Assembly (NCBI GenBank): GCA_954871275.1
Contig: OX940979.1
Location: 50,215,144-50,279,143 of the forward strand
Source of the DNA: Leptopterna dolabrata
Lineage: Eukaryota; Arthropoda; Insecta; Hemiptera; Miridae
DNA: 64,000 nt
Direction of reading: 5' to 3'
Made by a program: the position numbers and the translations under genes
Notes under the pieces: model-generated
Database searches by the model: none
What the model was told of the DNA's origin: nothing
Seen by the model: only the letters and a program-made list of their open reading frames with translations
Part shown: positions 34,080-41,963 of the stretch, piece after piece
Layout: each line of letters opens with the position of its first letter
Numbering within the stretch: position 1 is the stretch's first letter

Positions 34080-35095
34080 TAGAACGTAATGTTACCCCAC
34101 AAATTTTTTGTTTCAAATGTAAGAAAAAAACTGGTAATGTAAATACTTCAACAGTTCAGACAGCAAATGGCTCCTGGAGGTATCTAGCAAAGTGTAAAAT
34201 ATGCAATACTCAGAAGAGTAAATTTTTGAAGCGTGGATGGAAAAGCAACCAGAATGGTATGAACACGGGTGATATGCAAATTGAAGCAGTAGAGATGCAT
34301 AAACCAGTCATAAAAAAATTTCAAAAGCGTAAAATCGTGACTTTAGGGATCGATGATTTATGGGCAGCAGATTTGATTGTGATGACTAGCTACAGTCATG
34401 ATAACGACGGATATAAGTATTTGCTTAATGTTATAGATACATTTTCAAAGTACGTATGGAGTGAGCCGTTGAAAAAGAAGGACGGTCCGACGGTTGCTGC
34501 TGCATTTCAAAATATCATAGCCAGAGCAAAGAGTGTTGGGCATTCATCTCCCAATCTCCTTCACACTGATAAAGGATCAGAATTCAAAAACAATAATTTC
34601 AAAGCAATTCTAGATAAAAACTCGATTAAATTATACCACACGGAGAATCTGGAGAAATCTAGCATTATTGAACGTTTCCACAGAACGCTGAATGGCAAGA
34701 TAAAAATTCGTTTTCACGTTAATCAAAATTTCAGATGGATCGATATACTGCAAGATTTAATTGATGAGTATAATCATAGCTATCACAGAACTGTTCGGAT
34801 GAAGCCTGCTGATGTGTGTAAGGATAATGAAAAGATCATACTAGAGTTGGTGGTCCCTCAAAATTCCACAAAGATTCGATCAGACATTGAAGTGGGTGAT
34901 CGTGTAAGAATAACCAGGGACAAGAAAACATTTAGCAGTAAGTACGGAAGTAGCTGGACGAAAGAAATTTTTGTTGTGGATAAAATTGTTTACACAGAAC
35001 CTATAACTTTCAAATTGAAAGCATTGGATGGTGAAGAGATTGTAGGATCGTTCTACCGAAAAGAGCTTTTAAAAACAGCACTATCACTTTTTTAA
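34076..35095 (+). CDS. INT: Polinton integrase (retroviral-type DDE), 339 aa
   Basis: Catalyses insertion of the element ends and the 6-bp duplication. The rve core has the triad D99 (WAADLIV), D165 (LLHTDKGSEF) and E199 (SSIIERFHRTLNGK); D165 to E199 is the 35-residue spacing (34 apart) of the DD35E class. The N terminus holds a C12-x2-C15 ... C40-x2-C43 zinc ribbon that resembles the small KCKKKT-type zinc-ribbon proteins of other viruses, rather than the HHCC domain of retroviral integrases. The C-terminal part (about 272-335, VGDRVRITRDK ... SFYRKELL) fits the SH3/chromo-like module of Polinton integrases. The ATG overlaps the preceding TGA by 4 nt, and no ATAAGA motif precedes it. Translation could therefore depend on the penton mRNA. 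Confidence 0.96.
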   Translation: MIERNVTPQIFCFKCKKKTGNVNTSTVQTANGSWRYLAKCKICNTQKSKFLKRGWKSNQNGMNTGDMQIEAVEMHKPVIKKFQKRKIVTLGIDDLWAADLIVMTSYSHDNDGYKYLLNVIDTFSKYVWSEPLKKKDGPTVAAAFQNIIARAKSVGHSSPNLLHTDKGSEFKNNNFKAILDKNSIKLYHTENLEKSSIIERFHRTLNGKIKIRFHVNQNFRWIDILQDLIDEYNHSYHRTVRMKPADVCKDNEKIILELVVPQNSTKIRSDIEVGDRVRITRDKKTFSSKYGSSWTKEIFVVDKIVYTEPITFKLKALDGEEIVGSFYRKELLKTALSLF

Positions 35096-35105
35096 ATAAG
35101 ATAAG

Positions 35106-35828
35106 ATGGAACACCTCGTTACAATGAAAAATCCACCAAAGAGAAAAAACAAGTATATTGTTACTCCCTACGACTCTGTGCTGCAGGAGAACAGACAAAA
35201 ATTTCCAGATATCATGAGGGCGATAATTGTTGGTTCAAGCAATTGCGGTAAAACTACGTTACTCATGAATTTCATATACAAAAATTGGATTGATTTTGCT
35301 TATTTGTATATATTTAGTAAGTCTCTCAACCAACCTCTCTATCAGAAATTATTGGATCGCTATCATGCTGCTGAAGCTAAACTCGGACAGGAAATCTGCT
35401 TCTCTTCTGATAATTGTGAAAATATGATTTCTGTTGATGAATGTAAGCCTGACTCATTAGTCGTTTTTGATGACTGTCTTCTAGAGAAACAAAAGGAAAT
35501 AAAGAATTATTTCACAAGAGGACGTCACAAGCGTATATCCTGCATTTATTTAGCACAATGCTACAACCTAGTTGATAGGCAGGTAATCCGTAATAATGTC
35601 AATCTTGTTTTTGTATTTTCACAGAATAAACATTATTTGAAAAACATATATAACGACTTAGTTGCTGGCGATATGTCGATTGAGGAATTTTCTGTTCTTT
35701 GTAAGCAGTGTTGGGAAAAGAAACATGGGTTTATAACTATTGATTTAACGAAGAAAAGAGATTGTGGAAAGTATCAGTGTCAGTTGAATGAAATCCTATC
35801 ACCCCTCAACAAAAGAGCTGTTGAGTAA
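35106..35828 (+). CDS. ATP: FtsK/HerA-type genome packaging ATPase, 240 aa
   Basis: A compact P-loop ATPase of the A32/FtsK-HerA group that drives DNA into capsids in adenovirus-, virophage- and Polinton-like systems. Walker A is GSSNCGKTT (43-51) and Walker B is LVVFDDC (118-124). A TRGRHKRIS patch (137-145) is followed by a sensor-like YLAQ (148-151). Length is normal for the family. The start at 35106 (AAGATGG, strong context) is 10 bp after the integrase stop and follows the ATAAGA motif at 35096-35101. A second in-frame ATG at 35124 would also leave the domain whole. Confidence 0.95.
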   Translation: MEHLVTMKNPPKRKNKYIVTPYDSVLQENRQKFPDIMRAIIVGSSNCGKTTLLMNFIYKNWIDFAYLYIFSKSLNQPLYQKLLDRYHAAEAKLGQEICFSSDNCENMISVDECKPDSLVVFDDCLLEKQKEIKNYFTRGRHKRISCIYLAQCYNLVDRQVIRNNVNLVFVFSQNKHYLKNIYNDLVAGDMSIEEFSVLCKQCWEKKHGFITIDLTKKRDCGKYQCQLNEILSPLNKRAVE

Positions 35829-35834
35829 TGTGAC

Positions 35835-36823
35835 ACCTCATCGATCCTTGAACGTTGTTTTAACGATCCCTAAACGTTGTTTGAACGTTAATTCTCGTTG
35901 TTTTATCGATCCCTGAACGTTGTTTGAACGTTATTTGTCGTTGTTTGAACGTTAATTCTCGTTGTTTTATCGATCCCTGAACGTTGTTTGAACGTTAATT
36001 CTCGTTGTTTTATCGATCCCTGAACGTTATTTGTCGTTGTTTGAACGTTAATTCTCGTTGTTTTATCGATCCCTGAACGTTGTTTGAACGTTATTTCTCG
36101 TTGTTTTATCGATCCCTGAACGTTATTTGTCGTTGTTTGAACGTTAATTCTCGTTGTTTTATCGATCCCTGAACGTTGTTTGAACGTTATTTGTCGTTGT
36201 TTGAACGTTAATTCTCGTTGTTTTATCGATCCCTGAACGTTGTTTGAACGTTATTTGTCGTTGTTTGAACGTTAATTCTCGTTGTTTTATCGATCCCTGA
36301 ACGTTGTTTGAACGTTATTTGTCGTTGTTTGAACGTTATTTGTCGTTGTTTGAACGTTAATTCTCGTTGTTTTATCGATCCCTGAACGTTGTTTGAACGT
36401 TATTTGTCGTTGTTTGAACGATCCTTGAACGTTGTTTGAACGTTATTTGTCGTTGTTTGAACGTTAATTCTCGTTGTTTTATCGATCCCTGAACGTTGTT
36501 TGAACGTTATTTGTCGTTGTTTGAACGTTATTTGTCGTTGTTTGAACGTTAATTCTCGTTGTTTTATCGATCCCTGAACGTCGTTTGAACGTTATTTCTC
36601 GTTGTTTTATCGATCCCTGAACGTTGTTTGAACGTTAATTCTCGTTGTTTTATCGATCCCTGAACGTTGTTTGAACGTTATTTGTCGTTGTTTGAACGTT
36701 AATTCTCGTTGTTTTATCGATCACCGAACGTTGTTTGAACGTTATTTGTCGTTGTTTTATCGATCCCTGAACGTTGTTTGAACGTTATTTGTCGTTGTTT
36801 GAACGATCCTTGAACGATTGCTC
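35835..36823 (+). repeat. 1-kb minisatellite of three interleaved 21-22-bp units inside the Polinton
   Basis: The array is built from three related units, all opening GTTGTTT: A (GTTGTTTGAACGTTATTTGTC, 21 bp less the last base quoted elsewhere) is best described as GTTGTTTGAACGTTATTTGT plus C; B is GTTGTTTGAACGTTAATTCT plus C; C is GTTGTTTTATCGATCCCTGA plus AC. They alternate mainly as C-A-B or C-B, giving higher-order periods of about 64 and 43 bp, some 45 units in total. Palindromes AACGTT and ATCGAT recur on a two-helical-turn spacing. There is no stable coding frame. It fills the gap between the ATPase gene and the PLA2 virion gene. Confidence 0.95.
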
Positions 36824-36831
36824 AATATATA

Positions 36832-36837
36832 ATAAGA
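36832..36837 (+). promoter_or_regulatory. ATAAGA late-type motif ahead of the PLA2 virion gene
   Basis: The motif lies in CAATATATAATAAGAATG, 8 bp before the ATG at 36846, at the downstream edge of the minisatellite. Equivalent motifs precede the penton (33262-33267), ATPase (35096-35101), pX-like (38343-38348) and major capsid (39238-39243) genes. Confidence 0.5.
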
Positions 36838-36845
36838 ATGCCAAG

Positions 36846-38333
36846 ATGGACGTGCAAAAATTGAATGCTGAAGCCAAAAAAGCTCGTGAGCTGTCCCGTA
36901 TTGAGAAAGAGTTAGTAGCGAAATTCAGACGGGCACAGACGAAGATACGTGATCGTAACAGATTTAGACATGAGGAATATAAACCTATAACATCTGCTAT
37001 TCAAAATCTAATTGAAAAAGAGGAAGCTAATGATTATAAACCTATAACAGAAGCAATTGAAAATCTACAAAAAAAGGTTGAAAATCAGTTAGTACCTTTT
37101 CAAAAATCGATAACTTTTCTCCCTCAAAACGAAGAAGACTATGATGAGGAAAAAATTTCTGAAGAGGAACAAAGTTCTGAAGGGGAAACGGATCTAAATG
37201 GCTCTCCTGATGGGAGTATGGAGACTCTGAAATTTTCCCCGACTGCTCATCAGAGTACACCCAAGCTATCAAATGAACCAAATCCTGAAGTTGAAGATAG
37301 TAACATATACGGTACACCTTCAAATAATTCACCCAAACATGTACAGTTAGGAAAAACCGCCTACAAGTTTCTACCAAGAGCAAACGATAGAACATTTGGA
37401 CTTTATTATGAGATACCAAAGCAAGCGTATATGATTGGCAATACATCTGTTGATTTTGATAAAAATGATATTATATTAGGGGCTGAACGGTACGAAGGAA
37501 CTCCTGGACTTTGGAGGTTGATAACCTACGATAAAGCACCAAGCGAAAATTTGTACACACCTCAGGATTTAGAAAATTATGAGAAAATTCTTACTGATAC
37601 AGATTCTATGTTTCAAGGAAATAACCAAGCAACCAAAAAACCGAAATCTAGTAAGGGAGATAAATGGTCAAAACTAGTAAAGAATATATGGAAAAAATAT
37701 AACGGTGATAAAAGAACTGATCAAGTAGGTTCTGGAATCGTAGAATATAATAATAACGTCGTTGAGTATAAGTATATTGACAACTTGAACGAGCTAGTTG
37801 CACGAATTCATTATATATACAGTCAGGAGCAGGCAGGAAATAATAACTTTCATAACGAAAAATTAGCTATCCTACAGTTCTTCAACGACAGGCTTGAAGA
37901 GATTATAGACACTCCGAAGGGTACTGAATATTTAATTCGGTTTGTTTCCAACATGCCGTCAAAGCTTTTAAAAGGTGATAAGGTAGGGTCTGGCTTATTC
38001 AATTCATTACTGAAAAAAGTTCCTTTTGAAATGCACGCGAGAGGCTATAATTTCCTAGGACCTGGGACGAATTTGGAGAAACGTTTAGAAAGAGGAGATG
38101 TGGGGGTGAATAAACTTGATGACGCCGCAAAGGAGCATGATATTTTTTATAGAGATCACCCTAAAACCGCGGATAGACATGTCGCAGACAAAGTTTTGGA
38201 AGATAAGGCATGGAGTAGATTGAATTCCAAAGACGCTGACCTGAACGAGAGATTTTGGGCGTTAGCAACTGGTGCAGCGATGAACGTGAAACAAACATTT
38301 GGGATGGGGATTGAACCTCAACTAAAGTTTTAG
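36846..38333 (+). CDS. Virion protein with parvovirus-type phospholipase A2 domain, 495 aa
   Basis: Three parts are visible. Residues 1-80 are charged and predicted helical, with two EYKPIT/DYKPIT repeats (about 44-49, 63-68). Residues 170-255 form a globular segment (KFLPRANDRTFGLYYEI ... ERYEGTPGLWRLI ... YTPQDLENYEKIL) that resembles a domain common in Polinton virion proteins. Residues 398-450 match the parvovirus VP1 PLA2 pattern: calcium loop YNFLGPGT (401-408), catalytic helix DDAAKEHDIFY with H431-D432, and D448 as candidate second Asp. In parvoviruses this domain acts on endosomal membranes during entry. Two VGSG tetrads (294-297, 380-383) could be protease-processing sites (inference). 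The first ATG is 36846 (CAAGATGG); the open frame further upstream lies in the minisatellite and has no ATG. Confidence 0.85.
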   Translation: MDVQKLNAEAKKARELSRIEKELVAKFRRAQTKIRDRNRFRHEEYKPITSAIQNLIEKEEANDYKPITEAIENLQKKVENQLVPFQKSITFLPQNEEDYDEEKISEEEQSSEGETDLNGSPDGSMETLKFSPTAHQSTPKLSNEPNPEVEDSNIYGTPSNNSPKHVQLGKTAYKFLPRANDRTFGLYYEIPKQAYMIGNTSVDFDKNDIILGAERYEGTPGLWRLITYDKAPSENLYTPQDLENYEKILTDTDSMFQGNNQATKKPKSSKGDKWSKLVKNIWKKYNGDKRTDQVGSGIVEYNNNVVEYKYIDNLNELVARIHYIYSQEQAGNNNFHNEKLAILQFFNDRLEEIIDTPKGTEYLIRFVSNMPSKLLKGDKVGSGLFNSLLKKVPFEMHARGYNFLGPGTNLEKRLERGDVGVNKLDDAAKEHDIFYRDHPKTADRHVADKVLEDKAWSRLNSKDADLNERFWALATGAAMNVKQTFGMGIEPQLKF

Positions 38334-38363
38334 TAGGCAATAATAAGAGGATTAACAAACGCC

Positions 38364-38807
38364 ATGAATAATATCTCGTCGGCATTGTCACTAACAAGCG
38401 GTCAACGGACCAAGATCCGAGCTGCATACAAGCAGGGGAATGGAGCTGTCATACAATTAAGTAAAGAACAATTGTTAAAAAACAATGGTAAAGACAAAAT
38501 TGGTATAACACGCGAACAGCATAATGAAATAGCTAAATCTCGGTTGAAAAATAAAGGGTATCGTTTGAAATTATCATATGAGCAGTTGAAAGAAAATTAT
38601 AGAGGCGGGTTTCTTCCCCTCATATTTGCTGGGCTAGGCGCACTGAGTGGATTGTTGGGAGGTGGTGCTGCTGTTGCTAATTCAGTAATTGATTATAAAG
38701 ATCGGCAGAAACGATTGCAGGAAACGATAAGACATAATAAAGCGATGGAAAACAAGAAAACGGGTGGTCAGGTTAAAAAAAAAAAAAAAAAAAAGTCGAA
38801 GCGTTGA
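38364..38807 (+). CDS. Small pX-like virion protein (hydrophobic segment plus polybasic tail), 147 aa
   Basis: A basic N-terminal part (residues 1-78) with SYEQLKENY leads into GGFLPLIFAGLGALSGLLGG (81-100), a strongly hydrophobic Gly/Ala/Leu segment. This is followed by a helical RQKRLQETIRHNKAM region (114-128) and a lysine tail encoded largely by a 20-A run (38775-38794). This organisation recurs in Polintons next to the capsid genes and resembles adenovirus pX/pVI-type core or membrane-active proteins. That role is inference. The ATG (GCCATGA) follows an ATAAGA motif by 15 bp and the PLA2 gene stop by 30 bp. The TGA stop overlaps the start of the protease frame. Confidence 0.8.
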   Translation: MNNISSALSLTSGQRTKIRAAYKQGNGAVIQLSKEQLLKNNGKDKIGITREQHNEIAKSRLKNKGYRLKLSYEQLKENYRGGFLPLIFAGLGALSGLLGGGAAVANSVIDYKDRQKRLQETIRHNKAMENKKTGGQVKKKKKKKSKR

Positions 38808-39220
38808 GCAATTTTGATATTACTTATTATGCTTTGGATAAACTTGGAATAAATAATTTTAGAGGGGTATTTATGAGAGATGCTTTACCTAAAACTCCAA
38901 ACATAATTGAATGTGGAATTCTGAATCTTGGTGATTCAAAAACAGACGGTACACACTGGACGGCTTACTACAAAAACATGATGGATAAATATTATTTTGA
39001 TTCGTACGGGAACGCTAATCCACCGAGGGAATTAATTTCGTACTTGGGTGGAAAGCGTTTGTTCTTCAATAGAGACAGGATTCAAGATTACACCGACCCT
39101 CCAATATGCGGACACTTGTGTCTAATAGTTCTCTACTTGCTAGTTAATAGACATATGCCCCTTAACTCGATATTAGAAAAACTAAAAAAAGATAAATACT
39201 TCTGGGAAAGTTTGCTTTAA
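38804..39220 (+). CDS. PRO: Adenain-like cysteine protease, 138 aa, no ATG at its expected start
   Basis: The maturation protease of the capsid, related to adenovirus adenain and Ulp1-type enzymes. The expected triad is present: H51 (DGTHWTAY), D66 (YYFDSYGN) and C102 (PPICGHLCL), with a Gln eight residues before the Cys. ECGILNLGD (36-44) is also typical. The family's conserved N-terminal stretch (NFDITYYALDKLGINNFRGV, 3-22) is encoded, but the codon at its head is TTG (38804-38806) overlapping the previous gene's stop as TTGA. The first ATG, at 38873, would delete 23 conserved residues. The frame is -1 relative to the pX-like gene and stays open back into its 20-A run. Expression by non-AUG initiation, slippage, or a lost start codon are all possible. 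Confidence 0.88.
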   Translation: MSNFDITYYALDKLGINNFRGVFMRDALPKTPNIIECGILNLGDSKTDGTHWTAYYKNMMDKYYFDSYGNANPPRELISYLGGKRLFFNRDRIQDYTDPPICGHLCLIVLYLLVNRHMPLNSILEKLKKDKYFWESLL

Positions 39221-39237
39221 TTTTTTTTAGACTATAT

Positions 39238-39243
39238 ATAAGA
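39238..39243 (+). promoter_or_regulatory. ATAAGA late-type motif ahead of the major capsid gene
   Basis: ACTATATATAAGAAAGAG combines a TATA-like run with ATAAGA, 9 bp before the ATG. It is the clearest of the five instances of this motif in the element. Confidence 0.5.
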
Positions 39244-39252
39244 AAGAGAAAG

Positions 39253-40476
39253 ATGGCGAACGTATTTTCGAAATACATGAAGGACATTGTCCGCTCAGAG
39301 TACAAACATTACTATCCCAACAGCACTCAAAACTTTAACGCCCCCAACAAAAGAACAGAGTTCAATATCGATTATGGGGATGGATTTTCTATGTCAAAGT
39401 TTCAATATTTCATTTCTGGGACGTTGAAGAAGCGCAATGGAGGAGATTACCCAGCAAAAGCAAATGTGAAATTGATTGATAACTTCGTTCCATATTTGTT
39501 CTCTAGAATCGAGGTGAAAAAACACAATTATTTAATTGACGAAGTAGAATACCCTGGTGTTACTAGTACCGTGAAGAGCAGTGTCTCGTACAGAGGCTCA
39601 GAAAGTAATTCGATTGCAAACAATGGTTTTGTATCTCAGTGCAACGCAGATAGAAATACATTCTACGTATGCGGGAATCTTTCACATTTAGGGCTGGGAT
39701 TTTTCGAAGATGTTAGTATACCGCTTTATAAAGGAGGATTCGTAATTTCCTTTATCAGAGATGGTGATGCTAACACCATTTACAGATGGAAAACGAAAAA
39801 AAGTGACGGGAGTTACGATGATGCCACCCTACCATCAGAAGGACGGGTAAGTATCACAGAGTTCATAATTCGGGTCCCGATGATTGAATTCAAACCTATG
39901 GCTAAAATCGAGCTGGTGAAAGAATTGTCCGACCTGAAAAAAATACAGTTCCATTTCAGGAGCTGGCAGTGCATACAAAAACCTGAAATCAACGGAAATA
40001 CATTTACATTTGATGTAACCAATATCTTTAGAAACATTCGAAATCCTACGTTTGTGATGGTCGCTTTCCAATCTGAAACTGGCTCGCAGTTGCAGGATGC
40101 TTCGTTGTTTGATAATGCCAACGTTAAAAATATAAAGGTGAAGATCAATGATAACGTTTACCCTGAAGAAATGGAAAACTTGGATATCGCGGCTGGTAAC
40201 TACACCCTCGCCTACGAAATGTACAAGGATTTTAAAAATGTCTATCAAAATAATAATGACATGCTCTACAATCCCCAGAACTTTATAAACGGAAAATGCG
40301 TTTACGTGATCGACACAAGTAAACAAACGGAAAATATTTCCAATTCGAAATCTAATATTATAATTACCGCGGATTTTGCACCCTCAGCAGGAACAAATCT
40401 TTACGTAGTACTCGTGTCTCACACTACCTTAGATTATGATCTCTTCAATAACATAATCAAGGAAAGTAATACGTAG
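39253..40476 (+). CDS. MCP: Major capsid protein (double jelly-roll, hexon-type), 407 aa
   Basis: The last gene before the right TIR. The N-terminal region IDNFVPYLFSRIEVKKHNYL (75-94), followed by VEYPGVTSTVKSSVSY (98-113), is the most recognisable segment of Polinton hexon-like capsid proteins. The length suits a compact double jelly-roll of the PRD1-adenovirus lineage, which trimerises into capsid facets. Later beta-rich segments (ITEFIIRVPMIEFKP, LKKIQFHFRSWQCIQKP) also fit. The ATG (AAGATGG) lies 32 bp after the protease stop and 9 bp after the ATAAGA motif in TATATAAGAAAGAG. No premature stop. No AATAAA was seen between the stop and the TIR. Confidence 0.92.
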   Translation: MANVFSKYMKDIVRSEYKHYYPNSTQNFNAPNKRTEFNIDYGDGFSMSKFQYFISGTLKKRNGGDYPAKANVKLIDNFVPYLFSRIEVKKHNYLIDEVEYPGVTSTVKSSVSYRGSESNSIANNGFVSQCNADRNTFYVCGNLSHLGLGFFEDVSIPLYKGGFVISFIRDGDANTIYRWKTKKSDGSYDDATLPSEGRVSITEFIIRVPMIEFKPMAKIELVKELSDLKKIQFHFRSWQCIQKPEINGNTFTFDVTNIFRNIRNPTFVMVAFQSETGSQLQDASLFDNANVKNIKVKINDNVYPEEMENLDIAAGNYTLAYEMYKDFKNVYQNNNDMLYNPQNFINGKCVYVIDTSKQTENISNSKSNIIITADFAPSAGTNLYVVLVSHTTLDYDLFNNIIKESNT

Positions 40477-40536
40477 GTCCGTTGATACCAAAATCCTGAT
40501 ACTGAAAAAAATACAAAATCTACAGAAAAAAAAAAG

Positions 40537-40764
40537 TTTCGCGCAATCTCAAACAAAAAATTTCTCTCACCTGTTTCATTTTTATTTTATTTTTTTTTCT
40601 CAAGCTTGAAAATTCAGAGTTTGGTTCCCGACACCCAATGCCTCGCTTTCAGTTGACGGGCTAGAAACCCCAGCTCGACGGTCGGGCCAGTAGCCCCAGC
40701 TCAACAATCGGGGCCAGAGGCCTCATCTCAAAATCGGGCCAGAAGACCCATTTTATATACTACT
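40537..40764 (-). repeat. Polinton right terminal inverted repeat
   Basis: The reverse complement of 27487-27783, without the left-only A-rich block. Inner end TTTCGCGCAATCTCAAAC, outer end TTTTATATACTACT. The same four TCTGGCCCG-type subrepeats are present on the minus strand. Confidence 0.95.
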
Positions 40765-41329
40765 AGTACCTACCAACAAAATCCAATTCTCCAGAACTTA
40801 TCAAATGAAATAATATCGCAGAACAACCAACTCGACTTCATACAGCCATCTTTGATTATAACCCGGTGCTCCCTAGCGATGATATCCCGGCCGGATTTAT
40901 ACCGCTTGATTCACGATCGTGTTGACGAAGCTTTTTGGTACACACGAACGGCTGGACTACAATGCTAAAAATTGTTTACCTCAAGACAAATTTAATAACG
41001 TAAAAAAATCTGAAAATTTCAACCCCTATTTTGAACCTCTTAGAGATGACTGACAGTAACGCCGAGCTTCGAGGACCAACTAGACCCCGAACGGAACCTA
41101 AAACCCGAATTTCATCAATTTTTTTTTCATGGTAACTGAGAAAAGTGGCCAGTACGGCCGCACGGCGGACAGACAGAAATTTTTTTTAATCGCATTTTCG
41201 GTTTCTACATACCTTGAAACGTACACCATAAAATTTTGAGGAGGGGGGGGGGGGGGGGTTAGAATTTTTTTTTTTTTTTTTTTTCATGCTCGATTCCAAT
41301 GGTTCATTATTGAAAATAATAAACCAAAA
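40765..41329 (+). repeat. R1 copy E, right half
   Basis: It starts with the right target duplication AGTACC (40765-40770) and continues exactly where the left half stopped: CTACCAACAAAATCCAA, AACAACCAACTCGACTTCAT and on to the terminus AATAATAAACCAAAA. It contains a G run (41240-41259) and a T run. Confidence 0.9.
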
Positions 41330-41338
41330 TGGTATATT

Positions 41339-41963
41339 TACCTCTACCCCAATCACTAATGACATATGGAGTCAGTGTATGGGAAGGTTGTAGTGATTAA
41401 CTTATGGAGTCTATTTTTGTTCAACAAAAAGCACTGATAAAAGAAAGTACTTAAAAAAAAAGGAAAAGCTTTTCTATGGAAAAATTATTTGAGGAATTCG
41501 AAGTGTACACCATAAGATAAATGGTTGAGCGGCTGACCTTAATTAAAATGCAAAAAGAATTACGTTGCGGAAATTTGAGCTATCACAAACAAGGTATTAC
41601 TAGAGCTGATAGTTGGTTAGTTATGATGCCGTTTAGGATGACAAGTAGCGGACAAAGTAGTTATGACTATAGAGGAGCAAAGCTACTTAACGCCCTACCA
41701 ATGGAACATAGAAAAGTCCAAGAACAAAGAATATTTAAGTACGAAATTAAAAAACTGTATGCCAAGAGAGAAAATTAACATTAATTTATCAAAATTATAA
41801 GAAACTGTAAATTTATAATAATAATGTATCGATACAAGCGGCTTCACCCCTCAGCAAAGTATACAACTTGAAGAGGGGTGAACGCATTATGAAAAAAATT
41901 TATTTTTTGTATTTGTAAATAATGGTACATATTATTAAATAAACGCAAATTTAAAAAAAAAAA
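41339..41963 (+). pseudogene. Non-LTR retrotransposon 3' end (reverse transcriptase tail, 3' UTR, poly-A)
   Basis: Translated remnants resemble the RT thumb and C terminus of Jockey/CR1-type elements: SLMTYGVSVWEG near 41360 and, after frame disruptions, SSYDYRGAKLLNALP near 41655-41700, before a stop at 41776-41778. A 3' UTR follows, with a hairpin-like GGCTTCACCCCTC ... GAGGGGTGAACG, then AATAAACGC and a terminal A run (about 41952-41963). The element is 5'-truncated and abuts the end of R1 copy E. Confidence 0.7.

Larger units (their letters stand above)
27487..40764 (+). mobile_element. Complete Polinton/Maverick (adintovirus-like) element, 13,278 bp
   Basis: The boundaries are exact: AGTACC occurs on both sides (27481-27486 and 40765-40770) and the ends are AGTAGTATATAAAATGGG...CCCATTTTATATACTACT, giving the 5'-AG/CT-3' termini and 6-bp duplication characteristic of Polintons. 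Terminal inverted repeats are 228 bp on the right (40537-40764) and about 297 bp on the left (27487-27783, with an extra A-rich segment). Gene order, all on the plus strand, is DNA polymerase, penton-like protein, integrase, ATPase, minisatellite, PLA2 virion protein, pX-like protein, protease, major capsid protein. No internal stop codon interrupts a gene, so insertion looks recent. The protease lacks an ATG start in its expected position. It lies antisense inside a RASGEF1 intron. Confidence 0.97.

Noticed and set aside
35835..36823. Minisatellite considered as a coding repeat protein
   Set aside because: 21- and 22-bp units mix, so no frame is maintained, and stops are frequent.
36774..36845. 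Upstream extension of the PLA2 virion protein into the minisatellite
   Set aside because: It would need a TTG start, is made of minisatellite units, and a good ATG with a motif in front is at 36846.
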